A DNA stretch of 18,821 nucleotides from DASYDU01 sp031403315 (GTDB lineage Bacteria; Planctomycetota; Planctomycetia; Pirellulales; Lacipirellulaceae), in NCBI GenBank assembly GCA_031403315.1, contig JANNTD010000517.1:1-18821 (forward strand), given 5' to 3'. The position numbers and the translations under genes were made by a program. Below the pieces are notes generated by a model. It was not told the origin of the DNA. It saw nothing but the letters and a program-made list of their open reading frames with translations, and did not search any database. Numbering within the stretch: position 1 is the stretch's first letter; each line of letters begins with the position of its first letter. Shown piece by piece: positions 7,152-16,129 of the stretch.

Positions 7152-7185
7152 TTGCGCTCCGCGACCGCTGGGCCATGGAGTGCAA
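7152..7185. terminator. Candidate bidirectional hairpin between convergent genes
   Basis: TTGCGCTCC (7152-7160) and GGAGTGCAA (7177-7185) pair over nine positions, eight Watson-Crick and one G-U, around a 16-base loop. It sits in the 69 bp gap between the stop codons of the ALDH7 and DUF1501 genes. No T-run follows on either strand, so it is not a classical intrinsic terminator, though its position fits transcription ending from both sides. Confidence 0.4.
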
Positions 7186-7209
7186 CGCCTTCAGAGTAAT
7201 GCCCCGGCG

Positions 7210-8664
<1,455 letters not shown>

Positions 8665-8682
8665 CGTCGGATCGGCCTCAGA

Positions 8683-11088
8683 TCAATTGCGGGTGACGGT
8701 TTCGCTCAAGTTCAAGAGCACTCGGTTCACGGAAGTCCAGGCGGCCAGCTCGGCGACGTCGATCGCTGGCGGCCGCGGCGAGATGCCAACCGAGACGAGC
8801 GCTTCGGCCGACTTGCGGTCGGCCGCAAACTGAGTGCGGTGTTCATTGAGCAGCTGTTCGAGTTCGGCGGCTTCGGCCGGGGCTGCATCGCGTCCTAACA
8901 CAGTTTGCCAGGCCCAGGCGATTCTTTGATTGTCGTCTTTCGTTTCCGCTTGGCCGAGCACACGGGCGGCCAGCGCCCGGGCCGCTTCCACGTAGGACGG
9001 ATCGTTGAGCAAAACCATTGCGGCGTTGGGCGTATTGGAGGGCATCCGGTCGGCGGTACATTCGGTCCGCGCCGGGGCGTCGAACGCCACCAGCCAGGGA
9101 TGCGGAAACTGCCGCTGCCAATGGACGTATACCGCGCGACGGAACTGATCTTCGCCGGTGGATGCTTCGTATTCGCGGTCGGGGAAATTCAGCGGAGCGT
9201 AATACCCCGCAGGTTGGTACGGTCGCACGAAATTGCCGCCCAACTTGTTGATCAAGAGACCGCTCACCGCCAGCGCGTTGTCGCGAATCTGCTCGGCCTC
9301 GAGGCGGAACCGCCCCTGCCGTCCGGCGAGCCGATTGTCGGGATCGATCGCGTCGATCTCCGGCCGCGGTAGCGATGACTGACGGTAGGTGCTGGTGGTC
9401 ACGAGCAGGCGGACGAGTTGCTTCACGTCCCAGCCGCGATCCATGAATTCGACGGCGAGCCAATCGAGGAGCGGTTGATTCGGCGGCGGTTCGCTTTGGC
9501 TCCCCATGTCGATGAGCGTCTTCGACAGTCCGATGCCGTAGTAGCGTTTCCAGAGCCGATTGGCGACAACGCGGGCGGCGAGCGGATTTTGCTTATTGAC
9601 CACCCAGCGGGCGAGGTCGAGCCGATTGGCCCGCCGGCCTTCGACGCCGAGCGGAGGCAGGAAGTGGGGTGTGGCCGGTTGGACGATTGTCCCCAAATTG
9701 TCCATCCAGTTGCCGCGGGCGAGGATGCGAATCTCGCGCGGCTGCACCGCCTCGGTCACCATCGTCGGCACGAACTGGCCTTCGAGTTCGACGCGGCGTT
9801 GTTTCAATTTGGTGAGCGCGGCCAGTTGTTTCTGCCACTTCGCGCCAATGTTGTCGGAAAGTTTCTTCTCAAGCTTGGCGATCTTGGCAACAATTTCCTG
9901 GAGCTCGTTGTAAACCGGCAGTGTCCAGGCCATCATCTCGGGCGGCCGCACGTCGATGGCTTCATTGATACCGACCGGTACGTACGAGCCGTAGTGATCC
10001 ACGTCGGCGAAGATTGCCGCCAGGCCGTAGAAGTCTTTCTGTGTGTACGGATCGAACTTGTGGTCGTGGCACTGGGCACAGCCCAATGAGCCAGCGAGCC
10101 AGGTCTCGGAGAAATTTCGCACGCGATCGGCTTGATAGATGGCGCGATACTCGGCGTCTTGTGCACCCTCTTCGTGCGTCGTCTGCAGGAGTCGGTTGTA
10201 GCCAGTGGCCACGCGCTGCCAAAGGGTGGGATTCGACAAAAGGTCACCCGCGAGTTGCTCGATCGTGAATTGGTCGAAGGGCAGGTTGTCGTTGAAAGAT
10301 TTGATGACGTAGTCGCGGTAGGGCGTGATGCGGTGCTCCTGGTCGCCGTGGTAGCCGACAGTGTCGGCGAAACGCACAAGGTCAAACCACCAACTAGCCA
10401 TCCGTTCGCCGTAGGCGGGCGAGGCGAGCAATTTGTCGACGAGTTGTTCGTAGGCGTCGGGCCGATTGTCGAGGACGAATTCTTCGACTTCGGCGTGCGT
10501 GGGAGGAAGGCCAGTGAGATCGAAGTACAGCCGGCGGACGAGCGTGCGTCGATCGGCCTCGGGCGACGGCTCGACGCCAGCCGCCTCGAGCCGCGCAAGC
10601 ACAAATCGGTCGACGTCGTTCCGCGGCCAGGTGGTGTTCTTCACATTTGGGACTGGTGGCCGCTCGGGCCGAATGTAGGCCCAATGAGGTTCGTACTTGC
10701 CGCCGGCGTTGATCCATTTGCGGAGCGTCTCGATTTGGGCCGGTGTGAGCGGCGGCTTTTTCGAGTCGGGCGGCGGCATTTTGAGTTCGGGGTCGCCGCT
10801 CGTGACGCGGACGATCAGTTCGGTCTCGTCGGCGTCGCCCTGAAGAATAGCCGCCGCGTGGGCGGTTTCCTCGCGATCGAGACGGAGGTCGGCCTGCCGG
10901 GCGGCGGAATCGGGGCCGTGACAAGTGAAGCAGCGGTCGGAAAGGATCGGCCGCACGTCGCGGTTATAGGTGGGGGCATCTTCCGCGAAAGTTGGGCTCC
11001 AGCCGCAAACACCAACAGCCGCCGCGAAAATCAGGACCGAACGGCAACACCAAGTCTTGATCGCGCGAGCCGCGGGCGTGGTGTGCAT
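8683..11088 (-). CDS. Planctomycete cytochrome c, DUF1549 and DUF1553 domain protein
   Basis: An exported 801-residue protein of a family characteristic of planctomycetes. After an N-terminal hydrophobic signal (about 16-35, ending SPTFAED) comes a cytochrome c-like domain with haem site C53-F-T-C56-H57 and a likely axial methionine in ELKMPPP (M104). DUF1549 spans about 155-365 and contains a second CxxCH, C337-A-Q-C340-H341, in GCAQCHDHKFDPYTQKDFYG. A short coiled coil (about 395-435) leads to DUF1553 (about 485-750), with VVANRLWKRYYGIGL, DWLAVEF and a TTSTYRQSS motif. The ATG at 11088 places the signal peptide at the N-terminus; an upstream in-frame start near 11190 is TTG and would bury it. 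The downstream DUF1501 gene is probably co-transcribed. A redox role in the periplasm or at the cell surface, perhaps linked to polymer breakdown, is often suggested but is not shown here. Confidence 0.92.
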   Translation of the reverse strand: MHTTPAARAIKTWCCRSVLIFAAAVGVCGWSPTFAEDAPTYNRDVRPILSDRCFTCHGPDSAARQADLRLDREETAHAAAILQGDADETELIVRVTSGDPELKMPPPDSKKPPLTPAQIETLRKWINAGGKYEPHWAYIRPERPPVPNVKNTTWPRNDVDRFVLARLEAAGVEPSPEADRRTLVRRLYFDLTGLPPTHAEVEEFVLDNRPDAYEQLVDKLLASPAYGERMASWWFDLVRFADTVGYHGDQEHRITPYRDYVIKSFNDNLPFDQFTIEQLAGDLLSNPTLWQRVATGYNRLLQTTHEEGAQDAEYRAIYQADRVRNFSETWLAGSLGCAQCHDHKFDPYTQKDFYGLAAIFADVDHYGSYVPVGINEAIDVRPPEMMAWTLPVYNELQEIVAKIAKLEKKLSDNIGAKWQKQLAALTKLKQRRVELEGQFVPTMVTEAVQPREIRILARGNWMDNLGTIVQPATPHFLPPLGVEGRRANRLDLARWVVNKQNPLAARVVANRLWKRYYGIGLSKTLIDMGSQSEPPPNQPLLDWLAVEFMDRGWDVKQLVRLLVTTSTYRQSSLPRPEIDAIDPDNRLAGRQGRFRLEAEQIRDNALAVSGLLINKLGGNFVRPYQPAGYYAPLNFPDREYEASTGEDQFRRAVYVHWQRQFPHPWLVAFDAPARTECTADRMPSNTPNAAMVLLNDPSYVEAARALAARVLGQAETKDDNQRIAWAWQTVLGRDAAPAEAAELEQLLNEHRTQFAADRKSAEALVSVGISPRPPAIDVAELAAWTSVNRVLLNLSETVTRN

Positions 11089-11169
11089 GGGAACGAGCCG
11101 CCAGTCGGAGCTGTGTCTTTCCGGAAGTGTGACTTTTCGGAAACATGTCCTGAAAGAATCGACAATTCC

Positions 11170-11198
11170 AGTATCAATTGCGGCCGACAATCTGGCAA
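11170..11198 (-). promoter_or_regulatory. Candidate promoter for the minus-strand cytochrome operon
   Basis: On the minus strand TTGCCA (11193-11198) is followed by a 17 bp spacer and GATACT (11170-11175). That is five of six and four of six matches to the sigma-70 boxes with ideal spacing. Transcription would begin near 11163, giving a leader of about 75 nt before the ATG at 11088. Confidence 0.4.
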
Positions 11199-11335
11199 GC
11201 GTACGACGCCAGGCGGATAAATATCACGCGGAAAATCGCCATCGAAACGTAGATTTGTGGTCATTTTGCGGTTCGTGGTCAGGCCACGCATCAGGACATG
11301 CCCGATCGGCGGGTGCCACGCTTGCGGCAACCAAT

Positions 11336-11341
11336 TATAAT
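11336..11341 (+). promoter_or_regulatory. Candidate -10 box for the plus-strand cytochrome operon
   Basis: A perfect TATAAT, about 93 bp before the ATG at 11434, within an AT-rich patch of otherwise GC-rich sequence. The hexamer at the expected -35 position (GTGCCA, 11313) is poor, and the surrounding ATTATAAT reads the same on both strands. The direction therefore rests on its position close to the plus-strand gene. Confidence 0.3.
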
Positions 11342-11433
11342 CTCAGAGGCGGTGTATCTGGTTCGCTTCTGGCGCCCTCGGGGCGGTTGGGCGCGGTGCC
11401 CGTCTCCCATTTCCCCTTTTTCTGGTGAACGCG

Positions 11434-12537
11434 ATGTTTAAGCGTGCAGTCGCCGTTTTTACAGTATTGTCCCTCGCCGCGGTCTCGGCCCGCGCCGCGG
11501 AGAAGATCGACTTCGACAAGCAGATCGAGCCGATCTTCGTCGAGCACTGCGCGAAGTGTCATGGCGAAGCGAAGGCACAGGCCAAGCTGCGGCTCGATAC
11601 GATTGCCGGCATCGAAGAAAAGCTCGCCGCGAAACCGCAACTGCTCGTCGCGGGCCAGCCGGCGGAGAGCTTGCTGTATCAGCGGCTGGTGCTGCCGACC
11701 GATAGTCCGAAGCGAATGCCGAAGGGCGGCGATCCGCTAACGAAAGACAAGATCGACCTGATCGCAGAGTGGATCAAGCAAGGGGCCGTGTTGACATCGG
11801 CGGCGGCGACGACACCGGCCGCGCCGGCGAAACCAGCGATTGAGAAGGCAGCGCTGCCCGAAGTGTCCGCAGCGCCGCAAGCAGCCGTCGATAAATTGGT
11901 CGCCGCGGGAGCGCGAGTATCGCCGCTGTTTGCCGGCAGCAACCTGTTGGAAGTATCGTTCGCAGGGCGCGGCGAGCCGGCAGGAAATGCGGACCTGGCG
12001 CTGTTGGCAGCTGTTTCCGAACAGGTCTACACTCTGAATCTGGCGGACGCAAAAATTGACGCCGCCGGGTTGGCGCCGCTCGCGGGCATGAAGCAGCTTA
12101 CGTGGCTGCATCTGGAACGCGCGACGATCGATGATGCTGCACTTGCTCACGTGAAGGGGTTGCAGCGGCTCGACTATCTCAACGTGTACGGCACGCCGAT
12201 CACCGATGCCGGCTTGAATCATTTGTCGGGATTGCCGCAGCTGGCCAAATTGTACCTCTGGCAGACCAAGGTCTCGTATGACGCGGCTATGTCGCTCGAA
12301 AAGGCGATTCCTGGGCTGGAAGTAAACCTTGGTTTTGACCACCCGGTCGTTGCGCGAAATCGGCTCACCAAGGAGCTCGACGACGCCAAGAAGCAGATCG
12401 ACGCGGCCAAGGCCGACGTGGCCAAGCTCGAACTGCAGCTGGAGCGGTCGAAGAAAGACGTGGAAGCGAACACCGCGCGGGTCACCGAGATCGACAAAGA
12501 ACTGAAAGCACTCGACACACCAGCCGGCGGATCATGA
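11434..12537 (+). CDS. Cytochrome c-like/leucine-rich-repeat protein with C-terminal coiled coil
   Basis: An exported 367-residue protein. The signal peptide (about 1-22, ending SARAAEK) is followed by a planctomycete-type cytochrome c domain with haem site C39-A-K-C42-H43 and a likely axial methionine in RMPKGG (M95). A Pro/Ala-rich linker (about 121-150) leads to leucine-rich repeats (about 197-285; for example QLTWLHLERATIDDAAL and LDYLNVYGTPITDAGL), which usually bind other proteins. The end (about 308-361) is a Lys/Glu/Asp-rich heptad-like coiled coil, suggesting oligomerisation or attachment. It is the first gene of the plus operon; the next start codon overlaps its stop as ATGA, implying coupled translation and perhaps a stable partnership. 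GTG at 11425 is an alternative start three codons upstream; neither has a clear ribosome site. Haem binding is inferred from the motif, and the biological role is unknown. Confidence 0.88.
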   Translation: MFKRAVAVFTVLSLAAVSARAAEKIDFDKQIEPIFVEHCAKCHGEAKAQAKLRLDTIAGIEEKLAAKPQLLVAGQPAESLLYQRLVLPTDSPKRMPKGGDPLTKDKIDLIAEWIKQGAVLTSAAATTPAAPAKPAIEKAALPEVSAAPQAAVDKLVAAGARVSPLFAGSNLLEVSFAGRGEPAGNADLALLAAVSEQVYTLNLADAKIDAAGLAPLAGMKQLTWLHLERATIDDAALAHVKGLQRLDYLNVYGTPITDAGLNHLSGLPQLAKLYLWQTKVSYDAAMSLEKAIPGLEVNLGFDHPVVARNRLTKELDDAKKQIDAAKADVAKLELQLERSKKDVEANTARVTEIDKELKALDTPAGGS

Positions 12538-14468
12538 ACGCGAACGCGATGCAAACCATGGTACGCAGACTGGTCGTTGCCGTAGCGGCAGTCGCGCTGC
12601 TGGCTGAGTCGGTGCGCGCGGTCGAGCCGGTCGACTTCGCGCACGATGTGCTCCCTATCTTGCAGCAGCACTGTGCGAAGTGCCACACGAACGGCCGCTA
12701 TGAGGGCGAACTGTCGCTCGACACGCGCGAGGCGGTGCTCGAAGCGGGCATCGCGGAGCCGGGGGCAGCCGACGAGAGCTCGATCCTCGAACGGGTGACT
12801 GCGGACGACGCGGCGATTCGCATGCCGCTGGAAGCGCCGCCGCTTTCGGCCGACGAGGTCGACGTGCTGCGTCGCTGGATCGACGCGGGAATGGCCTGGG
12901 AGGGGGGCTTTTCGTTTCGCAAGAACACGTATGAACCGCCGCTTAAGCCCCGCCGACCTGAATTGCCGCCATCGACTACAGGCGTCGCGAATCCGATCGA
13001 CCTGATTGTACTCGCCTATTGGCAGGAGCACGGCATTGAACCGCCGCCGCCACTGAGTGACGCGGCCTTTCATCGCCGCGTGAGCCTCGATCTCGTGGGA
13101 CTTCTACCCAGCGTTGCGGAGGTCGAAGCGTTTCAGGCCGATACCGCTGCGGACAAACGCGCGCGTTTGGTCCGCCGCCTGCTCGATGACCGCGTTGCCT
13201 TTGCCGACCACTGGCTGACGTTCTGGAACGATTTGTTGCGCAACGATTATGCGGGCACCGGCTACATTAGCGGCGGCAGGAAGCAAATCACTTCGTGGCT
13301 CTACCGGGCGCTAGTGGATAACAAGCCTTACGATAGATTTGTGCGCGATCTGGTGGATCCGCAGCGAGAGTCAGCAGGTTTTGCCAAGGGCTTCGTGTGG
13401 CGTGGCCAGGTGAATGCCAGCCAGCGGCCGGAGTTGCAGTTCGCACAGAACGTGGGGCAGGTGTTTTTGGGCGTCAACCTGAAGTGCGCTTCGTGCCACG
13501 ACAGCTTCATCGACAATTGGAAGCTGACGGACTCCTACGGGCTGGCAGCGATCTACAGCCGCGAGCCGCTCGAAATCCACCGCTGCGACGTACCGACGGG
13601 GAAAATCGCGCAGGCGTATTTTCTGTTTTCGGAATTGGGGAGCGTCGATCCCCAGGCGCCCCGCGATGAACGATTGGCGACACTCGCGGAATTGATGACA
13701 TCGAGCGACAATGGCCGGTTGACGCGAACGATCGTCAACCGGCTGTGGGACCGCCTGCTGGGCCGCGGAATTGTGTTTCCGGTCGACGCGCTGGCCAGCC
13801 GACCGTGGAGCGAGGACTTGCTCGACTACTTGGCGGTGGACGTATCCGACAACGGCTACGATTTGAAAAAGACACTCGAGCTGATTACGACGTCGAAGGT
13901 GTATGGCTCGCAAAGCGTCGCGTGGGATCCGGCCGCGCCGGTCGAGGAGTTCGTGTTCGCCGGACCCGCACCGAAACGGATGACGGCGGAGCAGTTTGTG
14001 GACGCAGTCTGGCAAATGACGGGTGTCTGTCCGCAGGAGACGGCCCAGGACGAAGTGTTTGGGGAAATGCTGTGCTATGCCACGAAGGGCGCGGCGGGCC
14101 GACCGTTTGTGCGATCGTCGCTCGTCGAGTCGACGCTCTTGATGCGTTCGTTGGGCCGGCCGAACCGGGAGCAGGTCGTCACGACGCGGCCCGCCGAAAT
14201 GACGACGCTTGAAGCGATCGAAATGAGCAACGGCCAGCCGCTTTCTGAGTTGCTGCAACAAAGCGCTAGCAAGTTGCACGTCGACCATCCAGATTGGTCG
14301 GCCGAGGCGATGTGCGAGTACGTCTTTCATTCGGCGCTAGCGCGGCCGCCGGCACAAGATGAGCTCGCGCGATTGGTGAAACTCGCGGGCACGCCGCTCA
14401 CGACGGATGGGCTGGCCGACGTGCTCTGGTGCGTCGTCATGCTGCCAGAGTTTCAATTAGTGCGGTAA
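12534..14468 (+). CDS. Planctomycete cytochrome c, DUF1549 and DUF1553 domain protein (short form)
   Basis: An exported 644-residue relative of the protein at 8683-11088, about 160 residues shorter. It has a signal peptide (about 1-29, ending SVRAVEP), a cytochrome c-like domain with C47-A-K-C50-H51 and methionine M97 in IRMPLE, DUF1549 (about 152-345) with the internal haem-like site C318-A-S-C321-H322 in LKCASCHDSF, and DUF1553 (about 380-635) with TIVNRLWDRLLGRG and TTSKVYGSQ. The linker between the two DUF domains is short and lacks the coiled coil of the paralogue, but the preceding gene supplies a coiled coil on a separate protein. The ATG overlaps the upstream stop (ATGA), which supports this start over Met6 or Met9. 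The DUF1501 gene begins 25 bp downstream, so the three genes are probably one operon. The domain assignment is secure; the function is unknown. Confidence 0.9.
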   Translation: MNANAMQTMVRRLVVAVAAVALLAESVRAVEPVDFAHDVLPILQQHCAKCHTNGRYEGELSLDTREAVLEAGIAEPGAADESSILERVTADDAAIRMPLEAPPLSADEVDVLRRWIDAGMAWEGGFSFRKNTYEPPLKPRRPELPPSTTGVANPIDLIVLAYWQEHGIEPPPPLSDAAFHRRVSLDLVGLLPSVAEVEAFQADTAADKRARLVRRLLDDRVAFADHWLTFWNDLLRNDYAGTGYISGGRKQITSWLYRALVDNKPYDRFVRDLVDPQRESAGFAKGFVWRGQVNASQRPELQFAQNVGQVFLGVNLKCASCHDSFIDNWKLTDSYGLAAIYSREPLEIHRCDVPTGKIAQAYFLFSELGSVDPQAPRDERLATLAELMTSSDNGRLTRTIVNRLWDRLLGRGIVFPVDALASRPWSEDLLDYLAVDVSDNGYDLKKTLELITTSKVYGSQSVAWDPAAPVEEFVFAGPAPKRMTAEQFVDAVWQMTGVCPQETAQDEVFGEMLCYATKGAAGRPFVRSSLVESTLLMRSLGRPNREQVVTTRPAEMTTLEAIEMSNGQPLSELLQQSASKLHVDHPDWSAEAMCEYVFHSALARPPAQDELARLVKLAGTPLTTDGLADVLWCVVMLPEFQLVR

Positions 14469-14493
14469 TGAACGATCCGCAGAAAATGTTAGA

Positions 14494-15933
14494 ATGACGG
14501 ACATGGAATCAAGCGATTTGAACCGCCGGGACTTCCTGCGTGCAATGTCGGCCGCGACGTTGGCGGCGATGGCGACGGGTGCGCCGCGGATGTCGCGGGC
14601 CAGCGAGGCGCTCGTGCATCCAGCGCCGCGGGCCGATGCCTGCATCCTGCTGTGGATGGCGGGCGGAATGGCGAGCCCCGATACGTTCGACCCCAAGCGC
14701 TACGTGCCGTTCGAGAAGGGGCTGCCGGTCGAACGCGTGATGAGCACGTTTCCGGCAATCGACACGGTGGTCGACAACATCAAGTTCACCGCCGGGCTGG
14801 AAGAGCTCGCGAAAGTGATGGACCGAGGCACGCTCGTCCGCTCGCACGTACAGCCCGACCTCGGCCATATCCTGCACACGCGGCATCAATATCATTGGCA
14901 CACGGGCTACGTGCCGCCGCAGACGGTAGCCGCGCCGCATCTTGGCGCGTGGATGGCCAAGGTGCTGGGACCGCGAAATCCGGTGATGCCGGCGTTCGTC
15001 GACGTGGGCCAGCGGCTCGAAGGGCACGACGAGAAGGAAGAGGTCAAGGCCTTTCACACATCCGGCTTTTTTGGCGGCGAGTATGGGCCGTTCATGCTGC
15101 CGTTTCCGCAGGACGCAGCTGACGCGGTGCGGCCGCCGAAGGGGATGTCGCCCGAGCGATTCGAGGCCCGCAATCGGCAGTACCGCGAGTTGGTGCTCCG
15201 CGGCCCACTCGGCGAGCACGGCAGCGGCTACCAGCAGGAGTCGATGATCCGCGGAATGGAGAATGCGTATCGGCTTCTGAAGTCGCCGGAGCGGGCCGCG
15301 TTCGACCTCGCTCTGGAGCCACGCAAGAGCTACGACGAGTACAACGCCAGCCAATTCGGCTTGGGCTGCCTGCTTGCGCGTCGGCTGGTGGAAGCGGGTT
15401 CGCGATTTGTCGAGGTGACGACCGAGTATGTGCCCTTCGAAGGTTGGGACACGCACGAGGAAGGGCACACGCGGGCGGTAAAGATGAAGCAGTCGATCGA
15501 CCGTCCGATTGCGCGACTGATCGTCGACTTGGAGCAGCGCGGCCTGTTGGATCGCACGCTAGTGATCGTTGCCAGCGAGTTCAGCCGCGACATGATGATC
15601 GAGGGCATTCCGGGCAGCGCGGCGAAGGACCAATCGCGGGCCGTGAGCGACACGCTCCAGGAGATGCGTCACTACGGATTGCATCGCCACTTCACGGGCG
15701 GGAGCAGCGTGCTGTTGTTCGGTGGCGGCGTGAAGCGTGGCATGCTCTACGGCGCGACGGCCGACGAGCGGCCCTGCGTGGCGATCGAGAATCCAGTTTC
15801 CGTCATTGACTTGCATGCCACGATTCTGACTGCGATGGGCATTTCGCCGAAGACGGCATTCGAGATCGAGAAGCGGCCGTTTTACGTGACAGAAGACGGC
15901 AAAGGGCAATCGGTCGACGCACTGTTCGCTTGA
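14494..15933 (+). CDS. DUF1501 protein with twin-arginine signal, divergent motif
   Basis: An exported 479-residue DUF1501 protein, third gene of the plus operon. A Tat leader is clear: R11-R12-D-F-L-R followed by AMSAATLAAMATGAP. Family landmarks are LLWMAGGMASPDTFDPK near residue 52, the SHVQPDLGHILHTRHQYHWH segment, a WDTHEEGHTRAV stretch and a terminal SVIDLHATILTAMGI. The usual GGEFGRTP is replaced by VASEFSRDM (about residue 360). That matters because this segment is one of the most conserved in the family, so substrate or metal handling may differ from the paralogue at 7210-8664. The glutamate and arginine are kept. Either ATG 14494 or Met4 (14503) could be the start; neither has a strong ribosome site. 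It probably works with the two cytochrome-domain proteins encoded just upstream, but the substrate is unknown. Confidence 0.9.
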   Translation: MTDMESSDLNRRDFLRAMSAATLAAMATGAPRMSRASEALVHPAPRADACILLWMAGGMASPDTFDPKRYVPFEKGLPVERVMSTFPAIDTVVDNIKFTAGLEELAKVMDRGTLVRSHVQPDLGHILHTRHQYHWHTGYVPPQTVAAPHLGAWMAKVLGPRNPVMPAFVDVGQRLEGHDEKEEVKAFHTSGFFGGEYGPFMLPFPQDAADAVRPPKGMSPERFEARNRQYRELVLRGPLGEHGSGYQQESMIRGMENAYRLLKSPERAAFDLALEPRKSYDEYNASQFGLGCLLARRLVEAGSRFVEVTTEYVPFEGWDTHEEGHTRAVKMKQSIDRPIARLIVDLEQRGLLDRTLVIVASEFSRDMMIEGIPGSAAKDQSRAVSDTLQEMRHYGLHRHFTGGSSVLLFGGGVKRGMLYGATADERPCVAIENPVSVIDLHATILTAMGISPKTAFEIEKRPFYVTEDGKGQSVDALFA

Positions 15934-15996
15934 GTGGCGCCCTTGGATTCGGACATGCGAGCGACGACGTCGAGCGTAAGCCGCACTGCGCAAACT

Positions 15997-16025
15997 TTGA
16001 CACTCTCGGCAGTCACAGCTAAAAT
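15997..16025 (+). promoter_or_regulatory. Near-consensus sigma-70 promoter for the CotH-like gene
   Basis: TTGACA (15997-16002) is a perfect -35 box. After exactly 17 bp comes TAAAAT (16020-16025), five of six to the -10 consensus. Transcription would begin near 16032, leaving a leader of about 98 nt before the ATG at 16130. It lies in the 196 bp gap after the DUF1501 gene, so the CotH-like gene is probably transcribed independently of the operon. It is the best promoter match I found in the window. Confidence 0.6.
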
Positions 16026-16129
16026 CGAGCCCAGACAGGGACTTTTGCGTTGATCGCTGACGGAAGGCGATCCGCATCTCGATTCGACTTCTTTGAGCGG
16101 TGCCGGCGGGTTTCCCAGGGCGTGAGATT

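Larger units (their letters stand above)
11089..11433. other. Intergenic region between two divergent cytochrome operons
   Basis: This 345 bp gap separates the start codons of the two operons and shows no convincing coding frame. Besides the promoter candidates listed separately it holds a pair of similar sites, TTTCCGGAA (11118-11126) and TTTTCGGAA (11134-11142), 16 bp apart near the minus-strand start. There is also a direct repeat GTGGTCA at 11257-11263 and 11275-11281, spaced 18 bp, whose second copy overlaps a small hairpin (CGTGG/CCACG, 11274-11288). These could be regulator sites, but short matches like this can arise by chance. Confidence 0.4.

Noticed and set aside
10132..11220. A 362-codon plus-strand frame opposite the cytochrome/DUF1549/DUF1553 gene
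   Set aside because: It is antisense to conserved domains including a CxxCH haem site, and the sequence shows no domain of its own.
13371..14330. A 319-codon minus-strand frame opposite the second DUF1549/DUF1553 gene
   Set aside because: It shadows a real coding gene and its translation is Arg-rich without family features.
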